NCBI RefSeq assembly: GCF_900114625.1
Contig: NZ_FOZL01000001.1
Location: forward strand, 2,046,001 to 2,110,000
DNA length: 64,000 nt
From: Granulicella pectinivorans
GTDB lineage: Bacteria > Acidobacteriota > Terriglobia > Terriglobales > Acidobacteriaceae
Reading direction: 5' to 3'
Position 1 is the first letter of the stretch; each line of letters starts with the position of its first letter. Made by a program: the position numbers and the translations under genes. A model generated the notes under the pieces. That model was not told the origin of the DNA, did no database searches, and saw nothing but the letters and a program-made list of their open reading frames with translations. This document shows positions 17,293 to 25,380 of the stretch, piece after piece.

Positions 17293-19085
17293 AAGCCCCT
17301 CGGCCTCTCCCCGCTTACCCCAAACTTCTTCTCCATCGCCATCCCGACCCGCCCCACCAACCCATCCTCAAACAGCCGTCCCACCACCGTCACGCCATGT
17401 GGAACCCGCCGCTTCGGAGTGAACTTCGGAAGTGGCCTCGCCGGATCCGGAGCCCAGTCGCTCCGGGCCTCGCCCACCTCCACAAACCCCGCCCGCAACG
17501 TCAGCGACGGGTGTCCCGTGAAGTTGAAGATCACCAACTGCTCATCCCGCAGGCTTGGCACCAGCAGCACATCGACCTCCCTAAAGATCCGCGCGATCTC
17601 CAGCGCCACCTTCCGTCGCATCCGGTCCGCCTGCACAAAGTCGACGGCACTCAAAAACCGCGCCTGTCGAAACGTATTCGGCCACGCATCCGGCACCTGC
17701 ATCCTCAACTGATCCAGTCGCCCGTCCAGCGTCTCCGCCTCAAATGCCGCCGCCGCCTCCGCAAACAGGATCACGTTCAGCGAGTCATACGGCCAGTCCG
17801 GCAGCGAGACCGGCACCGCCGTCATCCCCAGCTTCGTCACCGCTTCCAGCGCCGCCCTGTCCACATCCGTAGCCGGAGCCTCCTTCATCCACGCAGGGAT
17901 ATACCCCACCTTCAGCCCCGCCAGCGAAGCTTCCGCATCGAACCTCACCGGTTTGGCCGCACTCGCCGTATCGCCCGGGTCATCCCCGCTGATCGCTGCC
18001 AACACCAGCATCGTATCCTCGACCCCGCGTGCCATCGGTCCCAGCTTGTCGCACGTCCAGCTCAACGCCATCGCGCCCGTCCGCGGCACCTGCCCATACG
18101 TCGGCCGGAAGCCCGTCACTCCGCATCGCATGCTCGGACTCACGATGCTCCCCTGCGTCTCCGAGCCAATCGCAAACCCCACCAGCCCCGCCGCCACCGC
18201 CGACCCCGGCCCCGCGCTCGACCCGCTCGAACCCTCCTCGGTCAGCCACGGATTCATCGTCTGCCCGCCGAACCACACGTCGTTCAGCGCCAGCGCGCCC
18301 AGGCTCAGCTTCGCCACCAGCACCGCGCCGGCATCGTTCAGCTTCTTCGTCACCGCACCGTCGACAGCCGGCACGCGGTCTCGATAAAACTCCGCTCCCC
18401 ACGTCGTCCTGATCCCCGCCGTATCCAGCAAATCCTTCGCGCCCCATGGAATCCCATGCAGCGGTCCCCGGTACTTACCCGCCGCCATCTCCTTGTCCGC
18501 GGCCTTCGCCTGCGCCAGCGCGTGCTCCTCACACAGCGTAATCACGCATCGCAGCGTGGGGTCATACTTCTTCAACCGCGCGATATAAATCCGAGTCAGC
18601 CGTTCCGAAGTAATCTGCTTCGTCTCGATCCATCGCGACAACTGCGTTACGGTAGAGAACGCAATCGCCGCATCATCCTTCGGCAGAGCCGCTCCCGAAG
18701 CCGCGCTCCGCACGAACTTCGCCGCACCCACCCCTGCATGCATCCCCAGCGATGGATCCCAGACCGTAGCCGGAGCCTCCCCATCGAGCGGCATCAGCTT
18801 CCTCGGCCCAACCCGCCGCTCGTACACCGCTGCCATCGACTGCCGCCAGTTGCCCGCTGCCTCCGCCCTGTCCTTGGCCGAGAGCGGCGACTGCATCAGC
18901 TTCTCCGCCTCCGCGAACGTGGACACCGTTACCTCTGGACCCACCGGCGGAGCCGTCCCAAACGCCGGTGGCGCTCCCGGAGTCGGCTGCTGCGGAGCCG
19001 GAACCTGCGCCTCGCCCGAAATCCCAAGGGCTCCCATCGCCACCAGAGAAGCCTCTACCGCAAACTGCCGCCGCGTCTTTTTCAT
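17289..19085 (-). CDS. Amidase signature-family hydrolase with Tat-like signal
   Basis: This encodes 598 residues. The N-terminus MKKTRRQFAVEASLVAMGAL has a twin-arginine plus phenylalanine pattern followed by a hydrophobic stretch, suggesting Tat export. The amidase core keeps the Ser-Ser-Lys triad: Lys in PWGAKDLLDTAG and the Gly/Ser-rich GSSGSSAGPGSAVAAG with the nucleophile in IGSETQGSIVSPS. The late sequence PSLTLRAGF, with GVTVVGRLFED, is usual. Gln/Glu-tRNA amidotransferase function is unlikely because of the export signal and because no gatB or gatC is nearby. The next gene upstream, 21 bp away, is a CocE/NonD hydrolase on the same strand. Confidence 0.9.
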   Translation of the reverse strand: MKKTRRQFAVEASLVAMGALGISGEAQVPAPQQPTPGAPPAFGTAPPVGPEVTVSTFAEAEKLMQSPLSAKDRAEAAGNWRQSMAAVYERRVGPRKLMPLDGEAPATVWDPSLGMHAGVGAAKFVRSAASGAALPKDDAAIAFSTVTQLSRWIETKQITSERLTRIYIARLKKYDPTLRCVITLCEEHALAQAKAADKEMAAGKYRGPLHGIPWGAKDLLDTAGIRTTWGAEFYRDRVPAVDGAVTKKLNDAGAVLVAKLSLGALALNDVWFGGQTMNPWLTEEGSSGSSAGPGSAVAAGLVGFAIGSETQGSIVSPSMRCGVTGFRPTYGQVPRTGAMALSWTCDKLGPMARGVEDTMLVLAAISGDDPGDTASAAKPVRFDAEASLAGLKVGYIPAWMKEAPATDVDRAALEAVTKLGMTAVPVSLPDWPYDSLNVILFAEAAAAFEAETLDGRLDQLRMQVPDAWPNTFRQARFLSAVDFVQADRMRRKVALEIARIFREVDVLLVPSLRDEQLVIFNFTGHPSLTLRAGFVEVGEARSDWAPDPARPLPKFTPKRRVPHGVTVVGRLFEDGLVGRVGMAMEKKFGVSGERPRGF

Positions 19086-19106
19086 ATACCAGATATTAGC
19101 CCAGGC

Positions 19107-21023
19107 TTATCTCCCCGCCACCACTGGCATCTCGATAAAACTCGCCTCCCCCGCCGCATGAAAAATCCGCTGCGTCGCTTTCTGATAATCACCAGGTTTC
19201 GCCTCGAAGATGCTCGGCACGAAGGTCTGCGGATTCCGGTCATACAGCGGAAACCAACTCGACTGCACCTGCACCATGATCCTGTGCCCCGGCAGAAACA
19301 CATGGTTTGCCGTCGGCAGCGCAAAGCGGTAGGTCTCCGCCTTGCCCGCCGGAATCGCCGCCGGCTTCTCCAGGCTCTCGCGATACCGCCCCCGGAAGAT
19401 GTCGGCAGCGATCATCAACTGGTATCCGCCCATCTTCGGCTGTCCCGCTACCTCGTCCGGATAGACATCGATCAGCTTCACCACCCAGTCCGAATCCGTC
19501 CCACTCGTCGAGGCCACCAGATTCGCGATCGGCTCCCCGCCAATCGTGACCGGCGCGGTCAGGACGTCGGTCGTAAACACCGCCACATCCGTGCGCCCGG
19601 AGGCCTCCCTCTGGTCATCCGTCAGCCAGTCCGGCCAAGTCAGCCCATGGTCGTACCCCACCGGCTGAATCGGTCTCGCACGAAATGGCACAGGCTTGGC
19701 CGGGTCCGACACATACTCATCGAACGCCGCGTCTCCCGCCTTCGGAGCTTCAAAACCAGCCCCGCCACCGGCATGCAGATAAAGCTTCGCCGAAGGAGCC
19801 GCCACCGGCCACGACGGAAGCTCCTGCCACACATTCGCACCGCTCTCGAACGCCGTCACCGGAGCGATCTTCGCAGCGGTGGGCTCATCCTTCAGATACC
19901 TCGCCAGAAACGGTCCCAGCACATGTTGCCGGAAGTAGTACGAGCTATCCGCCCCAAACTTCAGATTCCCCACCTGGCTTCCCTCGTCGATCGACCCGCC
20001 ATGGTGCCACGGGCCGATTGCCAGAAACACCTTATCGCCCGCCGTGTCCTTCGGCTTGATGGCCCGGTACACCGCCATCGCCCCATAGATGTCCTCTGCG
20101 TCCCACAGGCTCGACACCAGCAGCGTCGGCACGGTCACCGGCTGTGCCCCCAGAATCCGGTCCATCGCCTGTTCCTGCCAGAAGCTGTCATACGCCGGGT
20201 GCGCCAGTATCTTCCTCCAGAAGCCCATCTGCTCCAGCCCGCGCTCGCGTCCCAGCGCCCCCGCGCTCCCAGCGCGCATGAACATGTCGTAGTCGTCGAA
20301 GGTCGAGGTCCACCACCGCGCATCGTTCGCGCGCGTACCATCCTGCTCGTAGATGTAGCTCATGTTCTGCTGCCGGAACGCCCCGTTATGGAACCAGTCG
20401 TCGCCCTTCCAGCCATCGACCATCGGATTCATCGGCACCGCTACCTTCAGCGCCGGGTGCGGATGCACCAGAGCCGCCAGCGACGTAAACCCGTCGTACG
20501 AGATCCCGATAATGCCGACTCTTCCATTCGACTCCGGCACATGCTTCACCAGCCAGTCGATCGTGTCGTACGTGTCGGTGGCGTGGTCCACCGGCGTGGG
20601 ATTCAGCGGCCCCTTGAACGGCCGGTTCATCACATAGTCGCCCTCCGACCCGTACTTGCCGCGGACATCCTGCACCACCCGGATGTACCCGCCATCGACA
20701 ATCACGTCCGTCGCATTGTCATACCCGTACAGCGACGATCCAAGATGAGAACTCAGGCTGTTCGTCGTCAGCGCCACCGCGCTATAAGGCGTCCGAGTCA
20801 GCAGAATCCCCGCGCCCTTTGCCCCCTTCGGCACCAGGATCACGGTGTTCAGCTTCACCCCGTCCCTCATCGGAATCATCACCACGCGCCGCGTGTAGTC
20901 CGCCGCGTCCGCCGGAATCTTCACTTCGGACGGCATCTCCGAAGGCATCGCCGGGTACTTCTGTGCCATCAAGCCAGCCGGAGAAACCAGCAGGCAGCCA
21001 AGAAACAGGGTGCGCAAAGCCAT
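19107..21023 (-). CDS. CocE/NonD-family secreted alpha/beta hydrolase (X-Pro dipeptidyl-peptidase-like)
   Basis: From ATG 21023 this encodes 638 residues with a signal peptide (MALRTLFLGCLLVSPAGLMA). An ATG at 21050 is an alternative. MRDGVKLNTVILVPKG opens the alpha/beta fold. The nucleophile elbow is GIIGISYDGF, with Ser in GxSYxG. PWHHGG supplies a conserved motif near the catalytic His of S15/CocE members. The C-terminal part FVPSIFEAKP, with HRIMVQVQSSWFPLYDRNP, is the jelly-roll domain typical of the family. Members hydrolyse acyl-Pro peptides, cephalosporin esters or cocaine. The substrate here is undetermined. It probably forms an operon with the amidase. Confidence 0.9.
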   Translation of the reverse strand: MALRTLFLGCLLVSPAGLMAQKYPAMPSEMPSEVKIPADAADYTRRVVMIPMRDGVKLNTVILVPKGAKGAGILLTRTPYSAVALTTNSLSSHLGSSLYGYDNATDVIVDGGYIRVVQDVRGKYGSEGDYVMNRPFKGPLNPTPVDHATDTYDTIDWLVKHVPESNGRVGIIGISYDGFTSLAALVHPHPALKVAVPMNPMVDGWKGDDWFHNGAFRQQNMSYIYEQDGTRANDARWWTSTFDDYDMFMRAGSAGALGRERGLEQMGFWRKILAHPAYDSFWQEQAMDRILGAQPVTVPTLLVSSLWDAEDIYGAMAVYRAIKPKDTAGDKVFLAIGPWHHGGSIDEGSQVGNLKFGADSSYYFRQHVLGPFLARYLKDEPTAAKIAPVTAFESGANVWQELPSWPVAAPSAKLYLHAGGGAGFEAPKAGDAAFDEYVSDPAKPVPFRARPIQPVGYDHGLTWPDWLTDDQREASGRTDVAVFTTDVLTAPVTIGGEPIANLVASTSGTDSDWVVKLIDVYPDEVAGQPKMGGYQLMIAADIFRGRYRESLEKPAAIPAGKAETYRFALPTANHVFLPGHRIMVQVQSSWFPLYDRNPQTFVPSIFEAKPGDYQKATQRIFHAAGEASFIEMPVVAGR

Positions 21024-21110
21024 AAGGGGGAAACCTCGTGGCTTTAACATACTCCGAGAATCGGGTGAAACGCCGCCTGTGCAGGGCGATCGTTCGGCAG
21101 TACAAACGTC

Positions 21111-21752
21111 TTAGGCCCTCAGGCTGCGTCCCGCTGTATCCAACTCCATCTGGTAGGCCTGCTCATTCACCTTGGCCAGAAGCCGCACCACCGCGTACGG
21201 CGTTGGCGATTTGCAATGCACGCAATCCGCATGGTGGACCACGCCAAAGACCTTCTCATGCACATGCGAGAACGTCCGTAGGCACTCCGTGCACGAGATC
21301 ACGAAGTACTCTTTATCCGCCGAATGCCCCTCCTCCATCGTCAGCCAGACAGGGACCTCGGACCCGATACGCCTCGTCTTTCTAGCCTCCGTTCCCAGTG
21401 CCCCCTTTACAATCTCGAACAAAGCCTTCAGCGTCGTCGCCTTTTCGTAGAACGCATCCGCCGAGATGCCCTCCGGCACGCTGTCCCCCGTATACGCTCC
21501 GCTCGAAGCAATCACATAAATCGACGGCAGCCGTCGCCGTACCACCGACAAAAGCTCAAAACCTGACATCCCAGGCATATTCAAGTCGGAAAGAATCAGG
21601 TCCGGTTCTGCTTGCCGGATCGCTTCGAGCGCAGTAAATCCGTCCTCCGCGACCGCCACGTCGTGCCCCATGCCGCTAAAGATCTGCCCGAGCAGAAGCC
21701 GCGTTGCGGGTTCATCGTCGACGATCAAAACTCTTTTCTTCGCTATCGGCAT
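21111..21752 (-). CDS. Response regulator with a C-terminal cysteine-rich domain
   Basis: This encodes 213 residues from MPIAKKRVLIVDDE. The receiver domain is complete: an acidic pair in IVDDEP, the phospho-acceptor Asp in LILSDLNMPGMSG, a Ser in IASSGAY and a Lys in FYEKATT. After about residue 125 the protein carries a second part with Cys pairs ISCTECLRTF and HADCVHCKSPTP, which looks like a zinc-binding knuckle rather than a DNA-binding output. No partner kinase is adjacent. The Crp/Fnr gene lies 78 bp upstream on the same strand. The output is unknown. Confidence 0.85.
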   Translation of the reverse strand: MPIAKKRVLIVDDEPATRLLLGQIFSGMGHDVAVAEDGFTALEAIRQAEPDLILSDLNMPGMSGFELLSVVRRRLPSIYVIASSGAYTGDSVPEGISADAFYEKATTLKALFEIVKGALGTEARKTRRIGSEVPVWLTMEEGHSADKEYFVISCTECLRTFSHVHEKVFGVVHHADCVHCKSPTPYAVVRLLAKVNEQAYQMELDTAGRSLRA

Positions 21753-21830
21753 CGGGATCCCCCGGCACAAAGGTTTATCATGACCAACTCAGTCTTCCAT
21801 GCACAAAAACCCTTGTATGCCCCAAATTGC

Positions 21831-22583
21831 TCAGGATAGAAGCACTTTCTTCGCACGTCGCACCGACTTCACCGGCTCATTTTCTTCTGTAAGAGTGGGA
21901 CGCGACGCGTTCCCCTGCTCTGGCAGTTGGTCATGCAGGATTACATTCAACAGCGACTTATGCACCCGGATCCTGCCGTTGTACTCAATGAACCCAAGCT
22001 TCCGGAACCGGTTCATAAAAAAGCTCACCCGCGACCGCGTCGTGCCGATCATCTCGGCCAGCGTCTCCTGCGTAATCTGCGGAATCAATGTCTCCGGCTC
22101 ACCCACCTTGCCGAACTCCGCCATCAATAGCAAAATCCGCGCCAGTCTCTTCTCGCTCGAGTTGAACAACTGGTCGATCAGGTCCGCCTGCGTCCGCATG
22201 CTGCGCTGCAGCAGAAACTTCAGAAAAAGATCCGAGAACGCGTGCTCCGCATGCAGCATCCGGATCATCTCGTCGCGTTCGATCTTCATCGCCAGGCAGG
22301 CCGTAATCGCCGTCGCCGAGGCCATCCGCAAGCCCGCCGCTCCGGCTATCGATTCCTCGCCTACAAACTCCCCGGCAGTCAGCAAAGTAATCGTCGCCTC
22401 TTTGCCGTTCTTCGACACCACCGTCAACTTGGCTCGTCCACTTTGCAGGTAAAACACGCAGTCTGCCGGCGCACCCTGCACGAAAAAGGCATGCTTGGCC
22501 TTAACTTGGACAAGTCTTCGCCCCAACCCCACCTTCGTGAGGAAATCGGCTGGATCGAACTTCATTTCCCGGGCCCCGTTCAT
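21831..22583 (-). CDS. Crp/Fnr-family transcriptional regulator
   Basis: This encodes 250 residues from MNGAREMKF. A cyclic-nucleotide-binding-type beta roll (FVQGAPADCVFYLQSGRAKL, TAGEFVGEESIAG) is joined by a long dimer helix to a winged HTH (ITQETLAEMIGTTRSRVSFF, then FRKLGFIEYNGRIRV). There are no Fnr-type iron-sulphur cysteines at the N-terminus. The sequence TTRSRVSFFMNRFRKLGFI is typical of a common acidobacterial and deltaproteobacterial subgroup. A basic, Ser-rich tail of about 30 residues follows the HTH. The frame is open to 22670, but the added part is low quality. Confidence 0.9.
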   Translation of the reverse strand: MNGAREMKFDPADFLTKVGLGRRLVQVKAKHAFFVQGAPADCVFYLQSGRAKLTVVSKNGKEATITLLTAGEFVGEESIAGAAGLRMASATAITACLAMKIERDEMIRMLHAEHAFSDLFLKFLLQRSMRTQADLIDQLFNSSEKRLARILLLMAEFGKVGEPETLIPQITQETLAEMIGTTRSRVSFFMNRFRKLGFIEYNGRIRVHKSLLNVILHDQLPEQGNASRPTLTEENEPVKSVRRAKKVLLS

Positions 22584-22781
22584 CGTTGCTGTGCCTCTTT
22601 CCAGAGTTCGTAGGGCAGCGGAGAACGCATCTCCAAAGATCGAGAATGCTATATGTAAGCAGCATGACATTTAAAACTCACCCAGACTGAGCAATTCTGC
22701 ACATAGTGGAAGACTTCGCTGAACCGTACGCGTCGATGCGCGAGGCTCCCAGCGCAACCGCTTACAATCAGAGCAACCAAA

Positions 22782-23663
22782 ATGACCGACCTCTACGCAC
22801 GCGCCCAATTCGCCACCGCTTACATCAAGTCCCAGACCTCGACCGCCCCGGTCCTCGGCATCATCCTCGGCTCCGGCCTCGGTAACTTCGCCTCCCAGGT
22901 CGAAAACGCCACGGCGATCCCCTACGCCGACATCCCCCACTTCCCGCAGTCCACCGTCGCCGGACACTCCGGCAAGCTCGTCATCGGGACAATCGCGGGC
23001 ATCCCGGTAGCCGTCATGCAGGGCCGCGTCCACGCCTATGAAGGCTACGCCATGCCCGAGGTCACCTTTCCCACCCGCGTCCTCGGCCAACTCGGCTGCA
23101 GGTCCCTCATCGTCACCAACGCCGCCGGCGGCATCAACACGTCGTACACCCAGGGTGGCCTCGTGGCACTCTCCGACCACATCAACCTCACCGGAACCAA
23201 CGCCGCCCTCGGCCCCAATGAGCCCCGCTTCGCTCTCGTTCCCGGAGCCGCCCAGCGCTTCTTCGACATGAGCGCCGCCTACTCCAGGACCCTGCGCGAA
23301 CTCGCTCAGAAGGAAGCCGCGAAGCAGGGAATCGACCTCCCCGAAGGCGTCTACCTCGCCGTTCTCGGCCCCTCCTACGAGACTCCCGCTGAGATCCGTG
23401 CCTTCCGCACCCTCGGTGCCGACCTCGTCGGCATGTCCACCGTCCATGAGGTCATCATCGCCCGTCACATGGGCCTCCAGGTCCTCGGCCTCTCGCTCGT
23501 CACCAACATGGCCGCCGGCGTACTCGACCAGGCCATCAACCACGAAGAGGTCATGGAGTTCGGCCTCAAAGCCGAAGCCCGCTTCACCTCACTCCTTCTC
23601 GCGCTCATCCCCCAGATCGACGCCGCATGGTCTCCAGACCGGATGCCCACATCTCACGTTTGA
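22782..23663 (+). CDS. Purine nucleoside phosphorylase
   Basis: This encodes 293 residues of the trimeric, mammalian-like PNP type, which phosphorolyses inosine and guanosine. Landmarks are ILGSGLGNF, AGHSGKLVIG (phosphate-binding His), GRVHAYEGY, VTNAAGGIN, GPSYETPAEIRAF with the purine-contacting Glu, and MSTVHEVIIARHMG. The last seven residues (MPTSHV plus stop) are encoded inside a palindromic repeat, so the C-terminus may be an extension created by that element. udk follows 50 bp downstream in the same direction, giving a nucleoside salvage pair. Confidence 0.94.
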   Translation: MTDLYARAQFATAYIKSQTSTAPVLGIILGSGLGNFASQVENATAIPYADIPHFPQSTVAGHSGKLVIGTIAGIPVAVMQGRVHAYEGYAMPEVTFPTRVLGQLGCRSLIVTNAAGGINTSYTQGGLVALSDHINLTGTNAALGPNEPRFALVPGAAQRFFDMSAAYSRTLRELAQKEAAKQGIDLPEGVYLAVLGPSYETPAEIRAFRTLGADLVGMSTVHEVIIARHMGLQVLGLSLVTNMAAGVLDQAINHEEVMEFGLKAEARFTSLLLALIPQIDAAWSPDRMPTSHV

Positions 23664-23671
23664 GATGTGGG
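23646..23671. repeat. Palindromic repeat, copy 1 (CCCACATCTCA family)
   Basis: A perfect 11-bp inverted repeat, CCCACATCTCA/TGAGATGTGGG, with loop CGTT. It overlaps the last codons and the stop of the purine nucleoside phosphorylase gene. Similar palindromes occur at 34955-34980, 58089-58131 (broken) and 63911-63938. All lie at gene 3' ends or in gaps, so it may act as a transcript-end or RNA-stabilising hairpin. Confidence 0.85.
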
Positions 23672-23713
23672 TGTGTGGGCGATACTCTGTAACCAGAGGG
23701 CAACAAACCACCC

Positions 23714-24343
23714 ATGCAACTCACCCTACCCAGCCGTCCTCTCGTCATCGGCATCGCCGGTTGTAGTGGCTCCGGCAAAACCACCCTCGCCCGCGAACTC
23801 ACCAGCCAGCTCGACGCGACCCTCCTTCCCCTCGACTTCTACTACCGCGACCTCGCCCATCTCCCTCCCGCCGAACGCGCCCTCCAGAACTTCGACCATC
23901 CCGACTCCATCGAGGAGCCTCTCCTCATCGAGCACGTCCAGAGCCTCGCCGCCGGTCAGCCCATCGAGCGACCCATCTACGACTTCGCCACGCACACCCG
24001 CGTCGCCAACCGGACCGAATCCATCACGCCCACCCGCGTCCTGCTCGTCGAAGGCATCCTGGCCCTGCACTACGATTGCCTTCGCGCTCTCTACGACGTC
24101 AGCATCTACGTCAACGCCCCGCACGATCTCTGCCTTCACCGCCGCATCCATCGCGATGTCCGCGAGCGTGGACGCACCGAAGCGTGCGTCATCGACCAGT
24201 ACAACGCCACCGCCCGACCCATGGCCGACCTCTACGTCCTGCCCTCCGCCCAGCACGCCAGCCTGACCGTCGAAGGCACCGACAACCTCGACTGGTCCGT
24301 CGAGCAGGTCCTCCGCTACCTCCACACCCACAAGCTCACATAA
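23714..24343 (+). CDS. udk: Uridine kinase
   Basis: This encodes 209 residues. It phosphorylates uridine and cytidine to the monophosphates. The P-loop GCSGSGKTT (residues 16-24) and the sequence LLPLDFYYRDL, equivalent to the conserved DxFY substrate element, are present. The NFDHPDS motif (substrate Asp/His) and later R-rich lid residues RRIHRDVRERGR match the family. Its length is typical. It follows the purine nucleoside phosphorylase gene and is likely co-transcribed with it. Confidence 0.94.
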   Translation: MQLTLPSRPLVIGIAGCSGSGKTTLARELTSQLDATLLPLDFYYRDLAHLPPAERALQNFDHPDSIEEPLLIEHVQSLAAGQPIERPIYDFATHTRVANRTESITPTRVLLVEGILALHYDCLRALYDVSIYVNAPHDLCLHRRIHRDVRERGRTEACVIDQYNATARPMADLYVLPSAQHASLTVEGTDNLDWSVEQVLRYLHTHKLT

Positions 24344-24489
24344 ATCCTCGCCGAACGGAAAGCTCGTCCTCTCGACCGGAGCTCCTGCCCAGGATTCAGG
24401 AAAGCCGCATCGCGCAGTGAGACCTCAAGAAATCACCCTCCCCACCGATAAACCCTGAGAAGACACAATCGCCTGGGGAGAAAAATCGA

Positions 24490-25272
24490 ATGCCGTCCGA
24501 CCACGATGACGCCTGTCTACGCGACGCGGTCGAACCTCCCACCCAGCCTCTCTTCGACACCCGCCTCACCCCCATCTCCCGTCTAGCCGGACTCCCCACC
24601 CTCGGCGATCACGCCAGCCTTCTCCGCGCTGTCCTCCCAGGCCCCACGCCTGAATCGCTGACCGTCTCCGAGACCAGCTTCTTCCGGGACGCGTGCCTCT
24701 TCGAGGTTCTCCACACCACAATCCTCCCCACCCTCATCCGCCTCCGTCAGCCCACCCGCCGCCTCCGCATCTGGAGCGCCGCCGCCTCCACCGGGCAGGA
24801 GGCCTTCTCGCTCGCCATCCTCCTCGCCGATCTCTTCCCGCAACTCGCCGACTGGGACATCCGCATCATCGGCACCGACATCTCCCGTCACGCCATCGAC
24901 TACGCCCAGCGCGGCCACTTCCGCGCGAACGAGGTTCACCGCGGCCTCGTTTCTCGCATCCTCGACCGTTACTTCACCCATCACGCTAACGAGTGGACCG
25001 TCCATCCCCGCATCGCCGATCTCTGCGACTTCCGCTGCGCCAACCTCTGTGCCCCTCTGCCTCCCCTGCCGCGCTTCGACCTCATCCTTCTCCGCAACGT
25101 CCTCCTCTACCTCACTCCCGCCGACCGGACCAACGTGCTCGCCAATATGCACCGTCATCTCGCCCCCGACGGCTACCTCATCCTGGGAGCGTCGGAACAA
25201 GCCGAAGACTCCACCCCTCTCTTCCACGCACAAACCATCGAAGGCACCTACCTCTACCGCCCTGCTATCTAA
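24490..25272 (+). CDS. cheR: CheR-type protein-glutamate methyltransferase
   Basis: This encodes 260 residues. CheR methylates receptor glutamates with S-adenosylmethionine. A short N-terminal helical domain with SETSFFRDACLFE precedes the SAM fold: RIWSAAASTGQEAFSLAI, IIGTDISRHAIDYAQRG and DLILLRNVLLYL (usually CRNVLIYF). No other chemotaxis gene is in the window, so this is an orphan copy. It may serve an alternative, non-flagellar pathway. The following lhr gene starts 108 bp away. Confidence 0.9.
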   Translation: MPSDHDDACLRDAVEPPTQPLFDTRLTPISRLAGLPTLGDHASLLRAVLPGPTPESLTVSETSFFRDACLFEVLHTTILPTLIRLRQPTRRLRIWSAAASTGQEAFSLAILLADLFPQLADWDIRIIGTDISRHAIDYAQRGHFRANEVHRGLVSRILDRYFTHHANEWTVHPRIADLCDFRCANLCAPLPPLPRFDLILLRNVLLYLTPADRTNVLANMHRHLAPDGYLILGASEQAEDSTPLFHAQTIEGTYLYRPAI

Positions 25273-25380
25273 GATTCCCACCAAAACGGATGCCCTCCTC
25301 GTGTTTCTGCGGGGCGGGTTTCCACCCCGCCACAAACCCCCAGGGTCGACGTTTGTGCATCGAACCCCACTTAGTCCACG

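Noticed and set aside
17397..21047. A 1216-codon open frame on the plus strand opposite the amidase and CocE-like genes
   Set aside because: It is the antisense of two strongly supported genes. Its translation is extremely Arg/His/Pro-rich, as expected from a shadow frame in high-GC DNA.
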